Source of the DNA: Rhizobium jaguaris
GTDB lineage: Bacteria > Pseudomonadota > Alphaproteobacteria > Rhizobiales > Rhizobiaceae
Length of the DNA stretch: 64,000 nucleotides
Direction: 5' to 3'
Assembly (NCBI RefSeq): GCF_003627755.1
Contig: NZ_CP032694.1
Coordinates: forward strand, 2,409,501-2,473,500
Part shown: positions 1-9,282 of the stretch, piece by piece
Layout: every line of letters starts with the position of its first letter
Position numbering within the stretch: the stretch's first letter is position 1
Program-made: the position numbers and the translations under genes
The notes under the pieces: generated by a model
What the model saw: only the letters and a program-made list of their open reading frames with translations
Database searches by the model: none
Told to the model about the DNA's origin: nothing

Positions 1-2
1 TG

Positions 3-716
3 CCGCGCGACCCGGCAATATGGCGTCGTTTTCTCATTCAGGCCTGCCTCAACAGCGTTATTCCTTTTACTCTCATTGCCTGGGCGGAACGCACCGTGGA
101 TGCCGGTCTGGCGACCATTTTGAATTCGACCACGCCGATTTTCACCTTCCTGCTGGCTGCGATCTTGTTTCGCAACGAACTCGTCACTGCACGCAAGCTG
201 TTCGGCATTGCGATGGGACTGACGGGCATCTGCTTCATTATCGGCTTCGACGCCTTGAACGGTTTCGGCCAGCAATTGCCGGCGCAGCTTGCGGTCGTGG
301 CGGCATCGATCTGCTATGCCGGCGCTGCCTTGTTCGGCCGCAATTTCAAACACCTAGATCCGATGATGCCTGCAGTCGGTTCTCTTCTCTGCGGCGCCGT
401 CATGCTCATCCCGGTCAGCCTCCTTGTCGATCGGCCTTGGACACTCACGCCCGCCTTCCCGTCGATCATCGCTCTCCTGGCCCTTGCGGTCCTATCGACC
501 GCACTTGCTTTCTCGATCTATTTCCGGCTGATTCAGACCCTTGGACCGATCGGCACTACCGCGCAGGGCTATCTGCGCGTCCCGATCGGCGTCACCATTG
601 GTGTCGTCTTCCTCGGCGAGCCTGTAACTCCCACAGCCGGCATCGGTCTCGTCTGCGTCATCGTCGGGGTGATGGCCATGACGATGACATCGCGAAAGAA
701 GGCCGTGAGAGGATAG
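3..716 (+). CDS. DMT (EamA) family transporter, 5'-truncated by window edge
   Basis: This is the C-terminal part of a drug/metabolite-type inner-membrane transporter. The reading frame is open from base 3 with no start codon that fits, and the protein continues upstream of the window. The visible part has about seven hydrophobic segments and one EamA repeat, ending in a short basic tail (SRKKAVRG). EamA proteins normally have ten helices in two repeats, so roughly the first third is missing. An internal ATG at 96 gives 206 residues but cuts into a conserved helix, so it is unlikely to be the true start. The substrate cannot be inferred. The gene converges on the acetyltransferase gene, with 12 bases between stops. 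Confidence 0.85.
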   Translation, partial: PRDPAIWRRFLIQACLNSVIPFTLIAWAERTVDAGLATILNSTTPIFTFLLAAILFRNELVTARKLFGIAMGLTGICFIIGFDALNGFGQQLPAQLAVVAASICYAGAALFGRNFKHLDPMMPAVGSLLCGAVMLIPVSLLVDRPWTLTPAFPSIIALLALAVLSTALAFSIYFRLIQTLGPIGTTAQGYLRVPIGVTIGVVFLGEPVTPTAGIGLVCVIVGVMAMTMTSRKKAVRG

Positions 717-728
717 AAAAGGGAGGCG

Positions 729-1265
729 CTACATCAGTAACGACAAATCATCCCACGCGATGATAATGTTGTCCGATCGCCAGATTGGCCCGGGATCGGT
801 ATAGCGCCCAATCATCCGTCCGCCCAGCGACTGATAGAATGCGATCGCAGGATCATTGCCGACGACGACGCCCAGCGCGGCGCCGGGATAGTGCAGGCCG
901 GCAAGATGCTCCGCCAGTTTCGCCATCAGACGACGGCCGAGCCCTTGGCGCTTTATGGCAGGATCGACGTAGAGTGACCGGATCTCCCCTCGCCCTTCAA
1001 AGGCGGCCTGAGACGGCGCGCCGACCGCGCCAATGCCAACCAACCGATCGCCCTGTTCGGCAACAAGCACCAACTGGTGATGGCCGGGCTCGGCCAATGC
1101 GGCTGTCCATCTCGCCTGTCGACGGGCCGCATCGAGAGCGCGAAACGCTTCTATCGGCGCAAGCTCGCGATAAGTGTCACGCCAAACTGCGACATGCAGC
1201 TCGGCAATTGCCGTTGCATCAGCGACGGTGGCCGGTCGTGTCCGAATGTCCGCCCGTTCCGCCAT
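729..1265 (-). CDS. GNAT family N-acetyltransferase
   Basis: A 178-residue single-domain acetyltransferase. The acetyl-CoA binding motif A is visible as SLYVDPAIKRQGLGRRLM, with the typical RQGLG loop, followed by the motif B region GNDPAIAFYQSLGG. The ATG at 1265 shares one base with the permease stop (TAATG), so this start is preferred over an upstream in-frame one at 1301. It is the last gene of an operon with the ABC exporter genes, which suggests translational coupling. The acceptor substrate is unknown; GNAT enzymes act on amines of small molecules, antibiotics or protein N-termini. Confidence 0.85.
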   Translation of the reverse strand: MAERADIRTRPATVADATAIAELHVAVWRDTYRELAPIEAFRALDAARRQARWTAALAEPGHHQLVLVAEQGDRLVGIGAVGAPSQAAFEGRGEIRSLYVDPAIKRQGLGRRLMAKLAEHLAGLHYPGAALGVVVGNDPAIAFYQSLGGRMIGRYTDPGPIWRSDNIIIAWDDLSLLM

Positions 1266-2026
1266 TAGCTCCGCAACCGATAGCCCGTCTTGAAAATCCA
1301 CCCCAAAGTCGCGAGGCAGATGACGAGGAAAAACGTGATCATGCCAAGGCTCAGCACCGGATTGACGTCGGCGATGCCAAAGAAGCTCCAGCGGAAACCA
1401 CTGACAAGATAGAGGACCGGGTTCAGGTGACTGACAGCCTGCCAGAAGGGCGGCAGCATGTTGATGGAATAGAAGCTGCCGCCGAGGAAGGTGAGCGGCG
1501 GCACGACCAGCATGGGAATGAGGTTGAGCTGCTCGAAATTCCCGGCCCAGATGCCGATCATGAAGCCGAACAGGCTGAAGGTCACCGCCGTCAGTACGAA
1601 AAACAGTATCATCATGAAGGGATGTTGGATGGTGATATGCACGAAAAAGTTCGCCGTCAGCAGGATGATCAGCCCGATCAGCATGCCTTTGGTCGCCGCG
1701 GCGCCGACATAGCCGAGGATGATTTCCACCATGGCGACCGGTGCGGAAAGAACCTCATAGATCGTGCCGGTGAACTTCGGAAAATAGATGCCGAAGGAAC
1801 CGTTGCTGATGCACTGGCCAAGCAGCGTCAGCATGATCAGGCCCGGCGTGATGAAAGCGCCGTAAGAGACACCTTCCACCAACTGTATTCGCGAGCCGAT
1901 CGCAGCACCGAAGACGATGAAGTAGAGCGAGGTGGAAATGACCGGCGAGACGACGCTTTGCAGCAGCGTACGGCGCGTGCGCGCCATCTCGAAGGCATAG
2001 ATGGATTTGATCGCCTCGAAGTTCAC
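1265..2026 (-). CDS. ABC-2 type transporter permease
   Basis: A 253-residue membrane protein with about six transmembrane helices. It is the usual size for ABC-2 permeases of drug, polysaccharide or lipid exporters. I place the start at the GTG at 2026, whose last base and the following bases form the stop of the ATPase gene (GTGA overlap). This gives an N-terminus ([18 protein letters not shown]) typical of the family, whereas the upstream extension is ATPase coding sequence in another frame. It works with the adjacent ATPase as a half-exporter in the inner membrane. The substrate is not evident. Confidence 0.88.
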   Translation of the reverse strand: MNFEAIKSIYAFEMARTRRTLLQSVVSPVISTSLYFIVFGAAIGSRIQLVEGVSYGAFITPGLIMLTLLGQCISNGSFGIYFPKFTGTIYEVLSAPVAMVEIILGYVGAAATKGMLIGLIILLTANFFVHITIQHPFMMILFFVLTAVTFSLFGFMIGIWAGNFEQLNLIPMLVVPPLTFLGGSFYSINMLPPFWQAVSHLNPVLYLVSGFRWSFFGIADVNPVLSLGMITFFLVICLATLGWIFKTGYRLRS

Positions 2027-2949
2027 TTGTCTTCTCCCACCAGCGATACGAAGATGTCTTCGAGCGAGCTTTGCCTCGTCGACAGGTCCTTGAAATGAAT
2101 GCCTTCGGCCGCCAGGCGCGACAGCAGCGCCGCAATGCTCGATTGCTCGTGCTCGGCGTCGTAATCGTAAACCAACGTCATGCCATTCGGCCCCAGCGAC
2201 AAGCCGTTGCCGTCCAGACAATGCGGAACGGCGTCCAGCGGCTCCATCAGGTCGAGGATCAGCTGTTTGCGGCCGAGCTTGGCCATCAGCGTCTTTTTCT
2301 CTTCCACGAGCAGCAGCTTGCCGTCATTGATGACGCCGACGCGGTCGGCGATCTCTTCGGCTTCCTCGATGTAATGCGTCGTCAGGATGATGGTAACGCC
2401 GGAAGCCCGCAGACGTTCGACCACATGCCACATATCTTTGCGCAGCGTCACGTCGACGCCCGCCGTGGGCTCATCCAGAAAGAGGATTTCCGGCTCGTGC
2501 GACAGGGCTTTTGCGATGAGGACGCGCCGTTTCATGCCTCCAGAGAGCTGGCGCAGCATATTGTCTCTCTTGTCCCAGAGCGACAGGTCGCGCAGCACAC
2601 GCTCGATGTGCGCCGGATTCGGCTTTTTACCATGCAAACCACGTGAAAAACTCACCGTGTTCCACACCGTCTCGAATTGGTCGGTCGTCAGCTCCTGCGG
2701 CACCAGGCCGATCATCGTGCGCGTTGCGCGAAACTCCCTGACCACATCATGGCCGCCAACGGTCACTGTGCCGGTACTCGGATTCGTGATCCCGCAAACG
2801 ATGGAGATCATCGTCGTCTTGCCGGCGCCGTTCGGCCCGAGCAATGCCAGAATCTCGCCCTTCTCGACATCGAGATCAATGCCCTTCAGGGCCTGAAACC
2901 CGTTGGAATAGGTTTTGGTGAGGTTACGGATGGAAATGATCGGGGCCAT
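2023..2949 (-). CDS. ABC transporter ATP-binding protein (ABC-2 exporter type)
   Basis: A 308-residue ATPase. Walker A is GPNGAGKTT near residue 39, the signature is LSGGMKRR near 138, Walker B is [12 protein letters not shown] near 158, and the switch His lies in [10 protein letters not shown]. The C-terminal 80 residues form the accessory region common in DrrA/NodI-like ATPases. It is the first gene of a three-gene operon (ATPase, permease, GNAT), with overlaps at both junctions. The protein powers export through the next-encoded permease. The NodI/NodJ family is the nearest known parallel in rhizobia, but nothing here shows a nodulation role. Confidence 0.9.
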   Translation of the reverse strand: MAPIISIRNLTKTYSNGFQALKGIDLDVEKGEILALLGPNGAGKTTMISIVCGITNPSTGTVTVGGHDVVREFRATRTMIGLVPQELTTDQFETVWNTVSFSRGLHGKKPNPAHIERVLRDLSLWDKRDNMLRQLSGGMKRRVLIAKALSHEPEILFLDEPTAGVDVTLRKDMWHVVERLRASGVTIILTTHYIEEAEEIADRVGVINDGKLLLVEEKKTLMAKLGRKQLILDLMEPLDAVPHCLDGNGLSLGPNGMTLVYDYDAEHEQSSIAALLSRLAAEGIHFKDLSTRQSSLEDIFVSLVGEDK

Positions 2950-3199
2950 GATGCAGGCGAAGTCCGGCTTTTCTGATTAGTTTTGCGGCGTTTGCCCGCT
3001 ATATCGCCGCTAGGCGGCTTTTACCACCCCGCCGGAATGGAACAGTGCGTTCGCTTAAGGAAAAGAAACAGCCCGAAACCTGTCATCAAATCGTGACCTT
3101 AGTCGGGCATATCTTTCCTTAGGTGAGCAACGACTGCCGCACTCCGCCCAACGCCTCTTGGCGCCAGCGTTGGCACCTCAGATACTTCCATATTGATTG

Positions 3200-3316
3200 C
3201 CTTCGCATCCATATTGCACACGTCATTGCAACATGAAATTCTTTTCCGGAGCCAGCAAAGATCCCCTGTCGTTGCTGTGCGCCACTCCAGCCGGCCTAGC
3301 GCCGGCTTTTCTTTTT
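3200..3316 (+). ncRNA. Candidate small RNA ending in an intrinsic terminator
   Basis: The plus strand between the ABC operon and a minus-strand small gene carries a strong intrinsic terminator (3289-3316) with no protein gene upstream of it. The roughly 90-115 bases before it contain unpaired-looking C-rich stretches (ATCCCCTGTCG) and no convincing ORF. A weak TTGGCA at 3170 could serve as a -35 for a start near 3200, but the 5' end is a guess. Alphaproteobacteria have several families of roughly 100-nt trans-encoded sRNAs in such places; membership in one is not shown here. Confidence 0.4.
3289..3316 (+). terminator. Rho-independent terminator
   Basis: AGCCGGC (3289-3295), a 5-base loop CTAGC, then GCCGGCT (3301-3307) and TTTCTTTTT. 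The stem is perfect over 7 bp and GC-rich, and the T-run is on the plus strand. It would end a plus-strand transcript starting in 2950-3289, where no protein gene is seen. Confidence 0.75.
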
Positions 3317-3355
3317 GCCGGCTACCGATATGAAATTGCCAGTTGCTTCGGCAAT

Positions 3356-3610
3356 TTACCAATTGCCGTTGACGCCACAACCTGCCGGCGGCAGCGTCTT
3401 GTTTTCAAAGCGCGCCTTCAGCATCGCGCAGCCTTTGTCGCGGATCTGGCCTGGCATCATCGTGTTGAGACCGATGCCGACTTCATCGAACGGATTGTCT
3501 GCATAGGCGACATAGGCATACCAGCGCCCGCCGATCACGAGAACGATCGCCACGAGAGCGGCAATCAGCGCCTTCCCTAGACCTCTCTTCTTTCTCGGTG
3601 TCTCTACCAT
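3356..3610 (-). CDS. Small membrane-anchored hypothetical protein
   Basis: An 84-residue protein with a basic N-terminus (VETPRKKRGLGKAL), one transmembrane helix at about residues 13-30 (IAALVAIVLVIGG), and a periplasmic-side tail containing two Cys (DKGCAML, PAGCGVN) that could pair. No known family is recognised. The start is the ATG at 3610. It lies 97 bases downstream of the extensin-like gene on the same strand and may be co-transcribed with it. The antisense ORFs over this stretch look like shadows. Confidence 0.65.
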   Translation of the reverse strand: MVETPRKKRGLGKALIAALVAIVLVIGGRWYAYVAYADNPFDEVGIGLNTMMPGQIRDKGCAMLKARFENKTLPPAGCGVNGNW

Positions 3611-3707
3611 GCAGTAGGCCTCCCGTCTCGGTAGCCACAGTTAACTGCGATTCCGTCCGCAGGTAAACCAGGTTGCGCTCCCAGTAGGTCTGCGACGAAA
3701 GACCTGG

Positions 3708-4964
3708 TTACATGCTGCAGTAGCGCCGCCCGCCTCTGCGATCCCTGAGATCGAAGTGGAAATGGTTCCAGTGCTCTGGATTGCTGCCCGGGCCGAGCAC
3801 GGTGTCGAAATATTTGCAACTGTCGCTGCGCACCGCCTTCAGCAGCGCACCTTCACGGAAGGAAAACAGTCCCTTCCTGCGGACATCGATCACATGGCCG
3901 TTCTTCAGGATAAAGGTGCCGACGTCGATGGCATTGCCATGGGCGTGCTCCGACATCGGATTGTAGCGCTGGTGGCTATTGTTCATCCGACGGCAGGAAT
4001 AGCCGCCGAGCGGCACGATGGTGCCGATGCCCGTCCAATACCGCGTGCGGGCCGCCGGCGCCAATTCGTTCTTCACCCATTTGGCAAAGGCAAGCGTCAC
4101 CTGACAGTTCAGCGTCACTGCCGGCTTGACGGCGATATTGCCGGAAAGCCCGCTCAGGGAAACCGGGTAAGGAACCTGGCAGGCCGGGCCATTGGAAATC
4201 GGCGGCTTGTCATCATAGACGACACCCATCCGCTGCAATTCCTGTCGGCAGGCGATCTCCGATGCAGGCATTGCGCCGCCGGGCAATGATTGCGGTGCCT
4301 CCTCCCGCTGTTCGATCCGCGGCATGGGATTGTCGACGCGTGGCAGCATCGCGACTTGGGTGCCAGGCTGACGCCGAATTGGCGACTGATTGAGTTCGGC
4401 CTGCGCGGCCGGGCGTTGGATGACGGAGCGGTTGGCCGGTACCGGCGTGTCGGAGCCGATACCGTCAACGACGGGTTGGTCGGTCTCGCCTTCGGCAATA
4501 TTCTGCTCTTCCTCCTGCGCCAATCCGACGACCTGCCCGGATTGTGCTTCTTCACTTGGCCCGACGCCGAGTTCGGCGTCCATGTTGACGCCTTGGGAGG
4601 GCACGTCCGACTGCTGCGCCAAGCCCTGCTGCACGTCTGTTGTGGTCACGGCCTCATCGCCGCCGCCCATCGGCAAGCGGCCCTGTTTGGCGGCGGCTGA
4701 GGTAGGCATCGACGCGGCGCTCTGCCGGTTGCCGGAAAGATTGTAGCTGTTGGCGTAGTTGGCGGAAGCGGAATTAACGGGGGCTTGGTCGCCTTGATAG
4801 GTGAACTGGCTCGGCGCCACGCTGCGGTGTGGCTTGATTGAGCCGACACGGGTGCTGCTGTCGATATTCGAAGGCGGTACGAGGCTGTCGGCCGTACATG
4901 CGACCAGTGTCGACGACACCAGCAACGGCAATGCAGCCCGCCGCAGAAAGGACAAATACGCCAT
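3708..4964 (-). CDS. Extensin-like domain lipoprotein
   Basis: A 418-residue envelope protein. The ATG at 4964 gives a lipoprotein-type signal (FLRRAALPLLVSSTLVAC, lipobox Cys near residue 23), so the 52-codon upstream extension is rejected. Residues about 25-235 are a low-complexity, Gln/Pro/Ala-rich linker. The C-terminal 180 residues match the extensin-like C-terminal domain, a relative of M15 peptidases, with metal-site motifs SEHAHGNAIDVG and HWNHFHFD. Cysteines at the start and end of the domain probably form disulfides. By family it may act on peptidoglycan in the periplasm, but this is inference. It is transcribed divergently from the thioesterase gene. Confidence 0.85.
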   Translation of the reverse strand: MAYLSFLRRAALPLLVSSTLVACTADSLVPPSNIDSSTRVGSIKPHRSVAPSQFTYQGDQAPVNSASANYANSYNLSGNRQSAASMPTSAAAKQGRLPMGGGDEAVTTTDVQQGLAQQSDVPSQGVNMDAELGVGPSEEAQSGQVVGLAQEEEQNIAEGETDQPVVDGIGSDTPVPANRSVIQRPAAQAELNQSPIRRQPGTQVAMLPRVDNPMPRIEQREEAPQSLPGGAMPASEIACRQELQRMGVVYDDKPPISNGPACQVPYPVSLSGLSGNIAVKPAVTLNCQVTLAFAKWVKNELAPAARTRYWTGIGTIVPLGGYSCRRMNNSHQRYNPMSEHAHGNAIDVGTFILKNGHVIDVRRKGLFSFREGALLKAVRSDSCKYFDTVLGPGSNPEHWNHFHFDLRDRRGGRRYCSM

Positions 4965-5218
4965 ACTCTTGATCCGCTCCTGCTGCCCCAGCCACGGTCG
5001 GCAACGATTACAAATCTTAAATAAAAACGGTGAATGAATACTTACCGCCCAATGGAAGGTGGACGGCGCGGGCAGTCCCGAGGGGCGCGAAGCGTTTCGA
5101 AAAAGATCGTCTTCAATCAAGAGAGCTGTTGTCGAACGTGAACGAAGCCTTCCCCACGCCGCCTCGATTGCGTAGGCTGAGCGCTGGAATCAAGGGCTTT
5201 GCCGATAGGAGCGAGTGA

Positions 5219-5608
5219 ATGAACGACAGCGTCAAGCCGAAAGGCGAGTTGACTTTGCGCACGCTGGCCATGCCTGCCGACGCCAATCCAGCCGGCGACA
5301 TCTTCGGCGGTTGGGTCATGGCGCAGATGGACTTGGCAAGCGGCATTCGCGCTGCCGAGCAGGCCCGTGGCCGCGTTGTCACCGCTGCCGTTAAGGAAAT
5401 GGCTTTCGAGCTGCCGGTGAAGATCGGCGATACGCTGAGTGTTTATACCCATATCGAACGTGTCGGTCGCACCTCGATCACGCTCAACGTCGAAGCTTGG
5501 GCGCACCGATCGCGCTACAACAAGTTGGAGAAGGTCACTGCCGGCACCTTCATCATGGTCGCACTCGACGAGAACGGCACGCCAAAGCCTGTTCCCGCTG
5601 AAGGCTGA
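5219..5608 (+). CDS. Acyl-CoA thioesterase, YciA-like hotdog fold
   Basis: A 129-residue single hotdog-domain thioesterase. The active-site region NPAGDIFGGWVMAQMD carries the catalytic Asp typical of YciA/ACOT enzymes, and the central part (VKEMAFELPVKIGD) fits the hotdog helix-strand pattern. Family members hydrolyse short- to medium-chain acyl-CoAs in the cytoplasm. The stop is 4 bases from the start of the following membrane-protein gene, so the two are probably one operon. The chain-length preference cannot be read from the sequence. Confidence 0.88.
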   Translation: MNDSVKPKGELTLRTLAMPADANPAGDIFGGWVMAQMDLASGIRAAEQARGRVVTAAVKEMAFELPVKIGDTLSVYTHIERVGRTSITLNVEAWAHRSRYNKLEKVTAGTFIMVALDENGTPKPVPAEG

Positions 5609-5612
5609 CAGG

Positions 5613-6203
5613 ATGGAAGCCGCACGTACGCCCGAGGTCTACGTCTATATCAGAACGGTCATGAGCATGGTCATCGGGCTTTCGCTCGCCCAGCTCCTGA
5701 TGCGCCTCGCCGGCTTCGTGCAATCGCCCGGCAAGCACCGCGTCTATCTCGTCCATCTCGGCTGGATAGCGTCGATGTTCCTGTTCATCATCCATTTCTG
5801 GTGGTGGGAATATCGGCTGCAGTCCGTGGCAGAAATCGGTTTTGGCGTATATCTTTTCCTCATCTGCTTCTGCTGCCTGTTCTATTTCCTCTGCGTGCTG
5901 CTGAACCCTCCCTCCATCGAGGATTATGGCGGCTTCGAGGAATATTTCATCTCCCGCCGTCGCTGGTTCTTCGGGCTCCTCGCCGTAACCTACGCCGTCG
6001 ATCTCATCGATACGCTGCTGAAGGGCGAGACTTATTTCCGGTCGCTCGGCTGGGAATACCCGATCCGCAACGTTGTTTACATCGTCCTCTGCATCGTCGC
6101 CGCCATCACCGCCAATCGCCGTTTCCAGGCGGCATTTGTAACGATTGGGCTGATCTACCAGATTACCTGGATCTTCCGCCTCTATGACGTGCTTTCAGGT
6201 TGA
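5613..6203 (+). CDS. Multi-pass membrane protein of unknown function
   Basis: A 196-residue protein with about five or six hydrophobic helices, rich in aromatic residues (IIHFWWWEYRLQ; ICFCCLFYFLCVLL). The start at 5613 is preferred over an upstream one at 5439, because the latter would run through the thioesterase gene in another frame. It sits immediately after the thioesterase gene. No family is recognised. The size and topology resemble small uncharacterised rhizobial inner-membrane proteins. Confidence 0.75.
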   Translation: MEAARTPEVYVYIRTVMSMVIGLSLAQLLMRLAGFVQSPGKHRVYLVHLGWIASMFLFIIHFWWWEYRLQSVAEIGFGVYLFLICFCCLFYFLCVLLNPPSIEDYGGFEEYFISRRRWFFGLLAVTYAVDLIDTLLKGETYFRSLGWEYPIRNVVYIVLCIVAAITANRRFQAAFVTIGLIYQITWIFRLYDVLSG

Positions 6204-6317
6204 TAGGCAGCCGGTCACGCAAGGAACGGTACCGAGCCCGATGATGTCGGTAAAACTGCTGCCATCTCCATGTTCTACAACCCTCGAATATCAGCTTGCA
6301 GGCGGGAGGACGTGTCT

Positions 6318-7910
6318 TTGAAGTTCAACAGCTTTGCATTTGGATTGGCGCTTACTCTTTCGTTCATTCCGTTTGCTTATGCCGATGACCCCGCGCCGGG
6401 TCCGGGTGATACTTCGATCGCCCTGAAATATTGGGTGCAGTTCGCAAAAGAGGGGAATGCGGCCGCCCAATATGGCCTCGGCTATCGCTACGCCAACGGC
6501 CAGGGCGTCGAGCATGACGATGCGCAGGCGTTCGAATGGTATCAGAAGGCGGCAGCACAGGGGAACGGCCAGGCCGAATACGCCCTCGCCTATATGTATT
6601 CCAACGGTCGCGGTATCGATAAGGACCAGAGAGAAGCCAATGCCTGGTACCGCAAGGCCGCCGAACAAGATAATGCCGATGCGCAATATGCCATCGGCTA
6701 TTCCTATGCCAATGGCCACGGCATGGATGTCGACAATGAGCAGGCGGTCAGCTGGTATCAGAAATCCGCTGCCCACGGCCAACCGCAGGCGCAGAATGCC
6801 CTTGGTTACATGTATTCGCATGGCCTCGGCGTGCGCGAGGACGATACAATCGCGCTCGGCTGGTATCGCAAGTCGGCCGATCAGGGCCGTAGCGACGCGC
6901 AATATATGCTCGGCTACATGTATGAAAACGGCCTCGGCACAGCCGCAGACCAAAGCCAGGCCTTAGAATGGTATCAGAAATCGGCCGACCATGGTGACGC
7001 TCAGGGCGAATACGCTCTTGGTTATGCCTATGCCAACGGTCGCGGCGTCGATCACGATGATGCTCAGGCCTATTCCTGGTACAAGAAGTCCGCACAACAA
7101 GGTCGTGCCGACGCGCAATACGCGCTCGGTAACAGCTTCGCCGGCGGCCTCGGCGTTCCCCGAGACGACAAGCAGGCGTTGCAATGGTATCGCAAAGCGG
7201 CTGACCAGGGCCGCGCCGATGCCCAATATGCCGTCGGCTACGTCTATGCCAATGGCCGAGGCGTTCCGGTCAATGATGACGTCGCGGTCGAATGGTATCG
7301 TAAGGCTGCCGATCAAGAAGACGCACTAGGCGAATATGCCCTCGCCTTCATGTATGCCGGCGGCCGCGGCCTTCCCAAGGATTTCGGCAAGGCGCTGGAA
7401 TGGTATCGCAAATCGGCCGATCAGGGCCGCTCGGATGCGCAACATGCGCTTGGCTCCATGTATGAGAAAGGCCAGGGTACGTCGCCGGATAAGGCTGAAG
7501 CGGCTGCTTGGTATCGCAAATCCGCCGACCAGGGCAATTCGGAGGGCCAATGTTCCCTCGGCTATCTCTATTACAGCGGCGAGGGCGTTCCCAAGGACTA
7601 CAGCCAGGCCGCCGACCTTTTTCGCAAAGCCGCCGAACAGGGTGATGCCCGCGGTGAATACGGCCTGGGATACATGTACTACAATGGTTACGGCGTGCCG
7701 AAGGATAGGAAGCAAGCTTCCGATTGGTTCCACAGAGCAGCGGACCAGGGATTGTCGGAGGCGCAATATGGCCTGACTTATATGGCGGCCAACGGCGACG
7801 GTCCGATCAAGGACATCGGCCCCGAAGATGAAGATCCCATCAAGACGAACGGCCAGGGCGAGGCGCCGGGCTGGGTCATTCTCCAATTGCTGACGACGCT
7901 ACTGCCATAA
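6318..7910 (+). CDS. Secreted Sel1-repeat protein, 12 repeats
   Basis: A 530-residue periplasmic solenoid. The likely start is the TTG at 6318, 8 bases after GGAGG; a GTG at 6312 is too close to that site. A signal peptide (FGLALTLSFIPFAYA) is followed by 12 full 36-residue Sel1 repeats and one partial repeat, each built on a pattern such as YALGYMYSNGRG...ALEWYRKSADQG. Sel1/TPR-like solenoids bind proteins and in rhizobia include ExoR-type regulators and Sel1 secretion-linked factors. No partner is evident here. It is the first of three tandem paralogues. The repeats are similar at DNA level with a 108-bp period, which favours copy-number change. Confidence 0.85.
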   Translation: MKFNSFAFGLALTLSFIPFAYADDPAPGPGDTSIALKYWVQFAKEGNAAAQYGLGYRYANGQGVEHDDAQAFEWYQKAAAQGNGQAEYALAYMYSNGRGIDKDQREANAWYRKAAEQDNADAQYAIGYSYANGHGMDVDNEQAVSWYQKSAAHGQPQAQNALGYMYSHGLGVREDDTIALGWYRKSADQGRSDAQYMLGYMYENGLGTAADQSQALEWYQKSADHGDAQGEYALGYAYANGRGVDHDDAQAYSWYKKSAQQGRADAQYALGNSFAGGLGVPRDDKQALQWYRKAADQGRADAQYAVGYVYANGRGVPVNDDVAVEWYRKAADQEDALGEYALAFMYAGGRGLPKDFGKALEWYRKSADQGRSDAQHALGSMYEKGQGTSPDKAEAAAWYRKSADQGNSEGQCSLGYLYYSGEGVPKDYSQAADLFRKAAEQGDARGEYGLGYMYYNGYGVPKDRKQASDWFHRAADQGLSEAQYGLTYMAANGDGPIKDIGPEDEDPIKTNGQGEAPGWVILQLLTTLLP

Positions 7911-8005
7911 GCCGATAACTTATGCATGTAGAGACGTCTTGCGCCCTCGCCCACTGCATTATTTAGTATTCACATATAAAGAGATCACGAGTTGAGGGGT
8001 GGATC

Positions 8006-9187
8006 GTGCGTTTCAAAAGAGTGGCCATCGGATTGATTTTTACTCTGGCATCCATCGGCATTGCACGTGCCGATCTCGGACAGGATGCCTACGACCGGGG
8101 CGACTACAAGGCGGCGCTGGATTATTGGCGCCCACTCGCGAACAAGGGGGACGCTGCGGCACAGCTGAAACTCGGCGAAATGTACGAGGAAGGCGACGGC
8201 GTCGAGAAGGATCTCACGCAAGCGCTCAACTGGTACCGCAAGGCGGCCGATCAGGGCAATGCCGAGGCGCAATTCAACGTCGGCACCATGTATGACGAAG
8301 GTGACGGCGTCGCCACCGACAACGCTGAGGCCGTCATCTGGTACCGCAAGGCCGCTGAACAAGGCTATGGCGACGCGCAATACAACCTCGCTTTGATGTA
8401 CGACAATGGCGAAGGCGTGCCCCAGGACAAGGCGCAAGCCTTCGGTTGGTACAGCAAGGCAGCCGACCAAGGTGACGCTGATGCGCAGTTCAATGTCGCA
8501 GACATGTACGACAACGGCGAAGGCGTGATCCAGGATAAGATCAAGGCCATCGCCTGGTATCGCAAATCCGCCGACCAGGGCAATGCCGATGCGCAATACA
8601 ATCTCGCCATCATGTACGACGAAGGCGACGGCGTTCCTCGGGACGATGCCCAGGCTATCGCCTGGTACCAGAAGGCCGCCGACCAGGGCAAAATCGAAGC
8701 GGAATACAATCTCGCCATCATGTATCGCGACGGCGAAGGCGTGCTCAAGGACGGCAATCAAGCCGCCTCATGGTTCCGCAAGGCAGCCGATCAAGGTGAC
8801 GCCGATGCGCAATATAATCTCGGCACCATGTATGCCGATGGCGATGGAATTGCCGAAGACGATGCTGAGGCCGTTGTCTGGTTCCATAAGGCCGCGGATC
8901 AAAACGATGTCGAAGCGGAATACAATCTCGGCGTCATGTATCGCGACGGCGAAGGCGTTGCCAAGAACGGCCCCGAGGCGGTCGACTGGTTCGAGAAGGC
9001 GGCCGCTCAGAACTATGTCGATGCTGCCGTCAACCTCGGCGTCATGTACCGCGATGGCGACGGCGTGCCGGTGGATTGGGCAAAATCCTTCGAATGGTTC
9101 CGTAAGGCCAAGGCCATGGGCCGCAACGATAATGAACCCGATGACGATAAGGACGGGCCGCCACAGAGGAAGAGCATTCGGATTTGA
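8006..9187 (+). CDS. Secreted Sel1-repeat protein, 9 repeats
   Basis: A 393-residue protein starting at GTG 8006, with a GAGGGG-like ribosome binding site just upstream. A signal peptide (MRFKRVAIGLIFTLASIGIARA) precedes an N-terminal motif QDAYDRGDYKAALDYWRPLA that is shared with the third gene. Nine 36-residue Sel1 repeats follow, of the type YNLAIMYDEGDGVPRDDAQA. The tail is acidic then basic (DNEPDDDKDGPPQRKSIRI). Acidic residues dominate the D/E-G loops. It is probably a periplasmic scaffold. It is paralogous to the genes on either side and lies 95 bases after the first one. Confidence 0.87.
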   Translation: MRFKRVAIGLIFTLASIGIARADLGQDAYDRGDYKAALDYWRPLANKGDAAAQLKLGEMYEEGDGVEKDLTQALNWYRKAADQGNAEAQFNVGTMYDEGDGVATDNAEAVIWYRKAAEQGYGDAQYNLALMYDNGEGVPQDKAQAFGWYSKAADQGDADAQFNVADMYDNGEGVIQDKIKAIAWYRKSADQGNADAQYNLAIMYDEGDGVPRDDAQAIAWYQKAADQGKIEAEYNLAIMYRDGEGVLKDGNQAASWFRKAADQGDADAQYNLGTMYADGDGIAEDDAEAVVWFHKAADQNDVEAEYNLGVMYRDGEGVAKNGPEAVDWFEKAAAQNYVDAAVNLGVMYRDGDGVPVDWAKSFEWFRKAKAMGRNDNEPDDDKDGPPQRKSIRI

Positions 9188-9282
9188 GATGACCGGATGA
9201 CGAAGCTGCTCCCAGCCTTGCGTCGACAGTCTGCTATGCTTAGTTCTTGGCTGAACAGGAATCACGGATGGGAGATCGCCGG

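Noticed and set aside
785..2098. Long plus-strand frame over the GNAT and permease genes
   Set aside because: Its product is highly polar and repetitive (His/Arg/Asp-rich), typical of an antisense shadow.
6318..9187. Possible CRISPR or other DNA tandem array
   Set aside because: The 108-bp periodicity is coding and reflects 36-residue Sel1 repeats; there are no short identical repeats with unique spacers.
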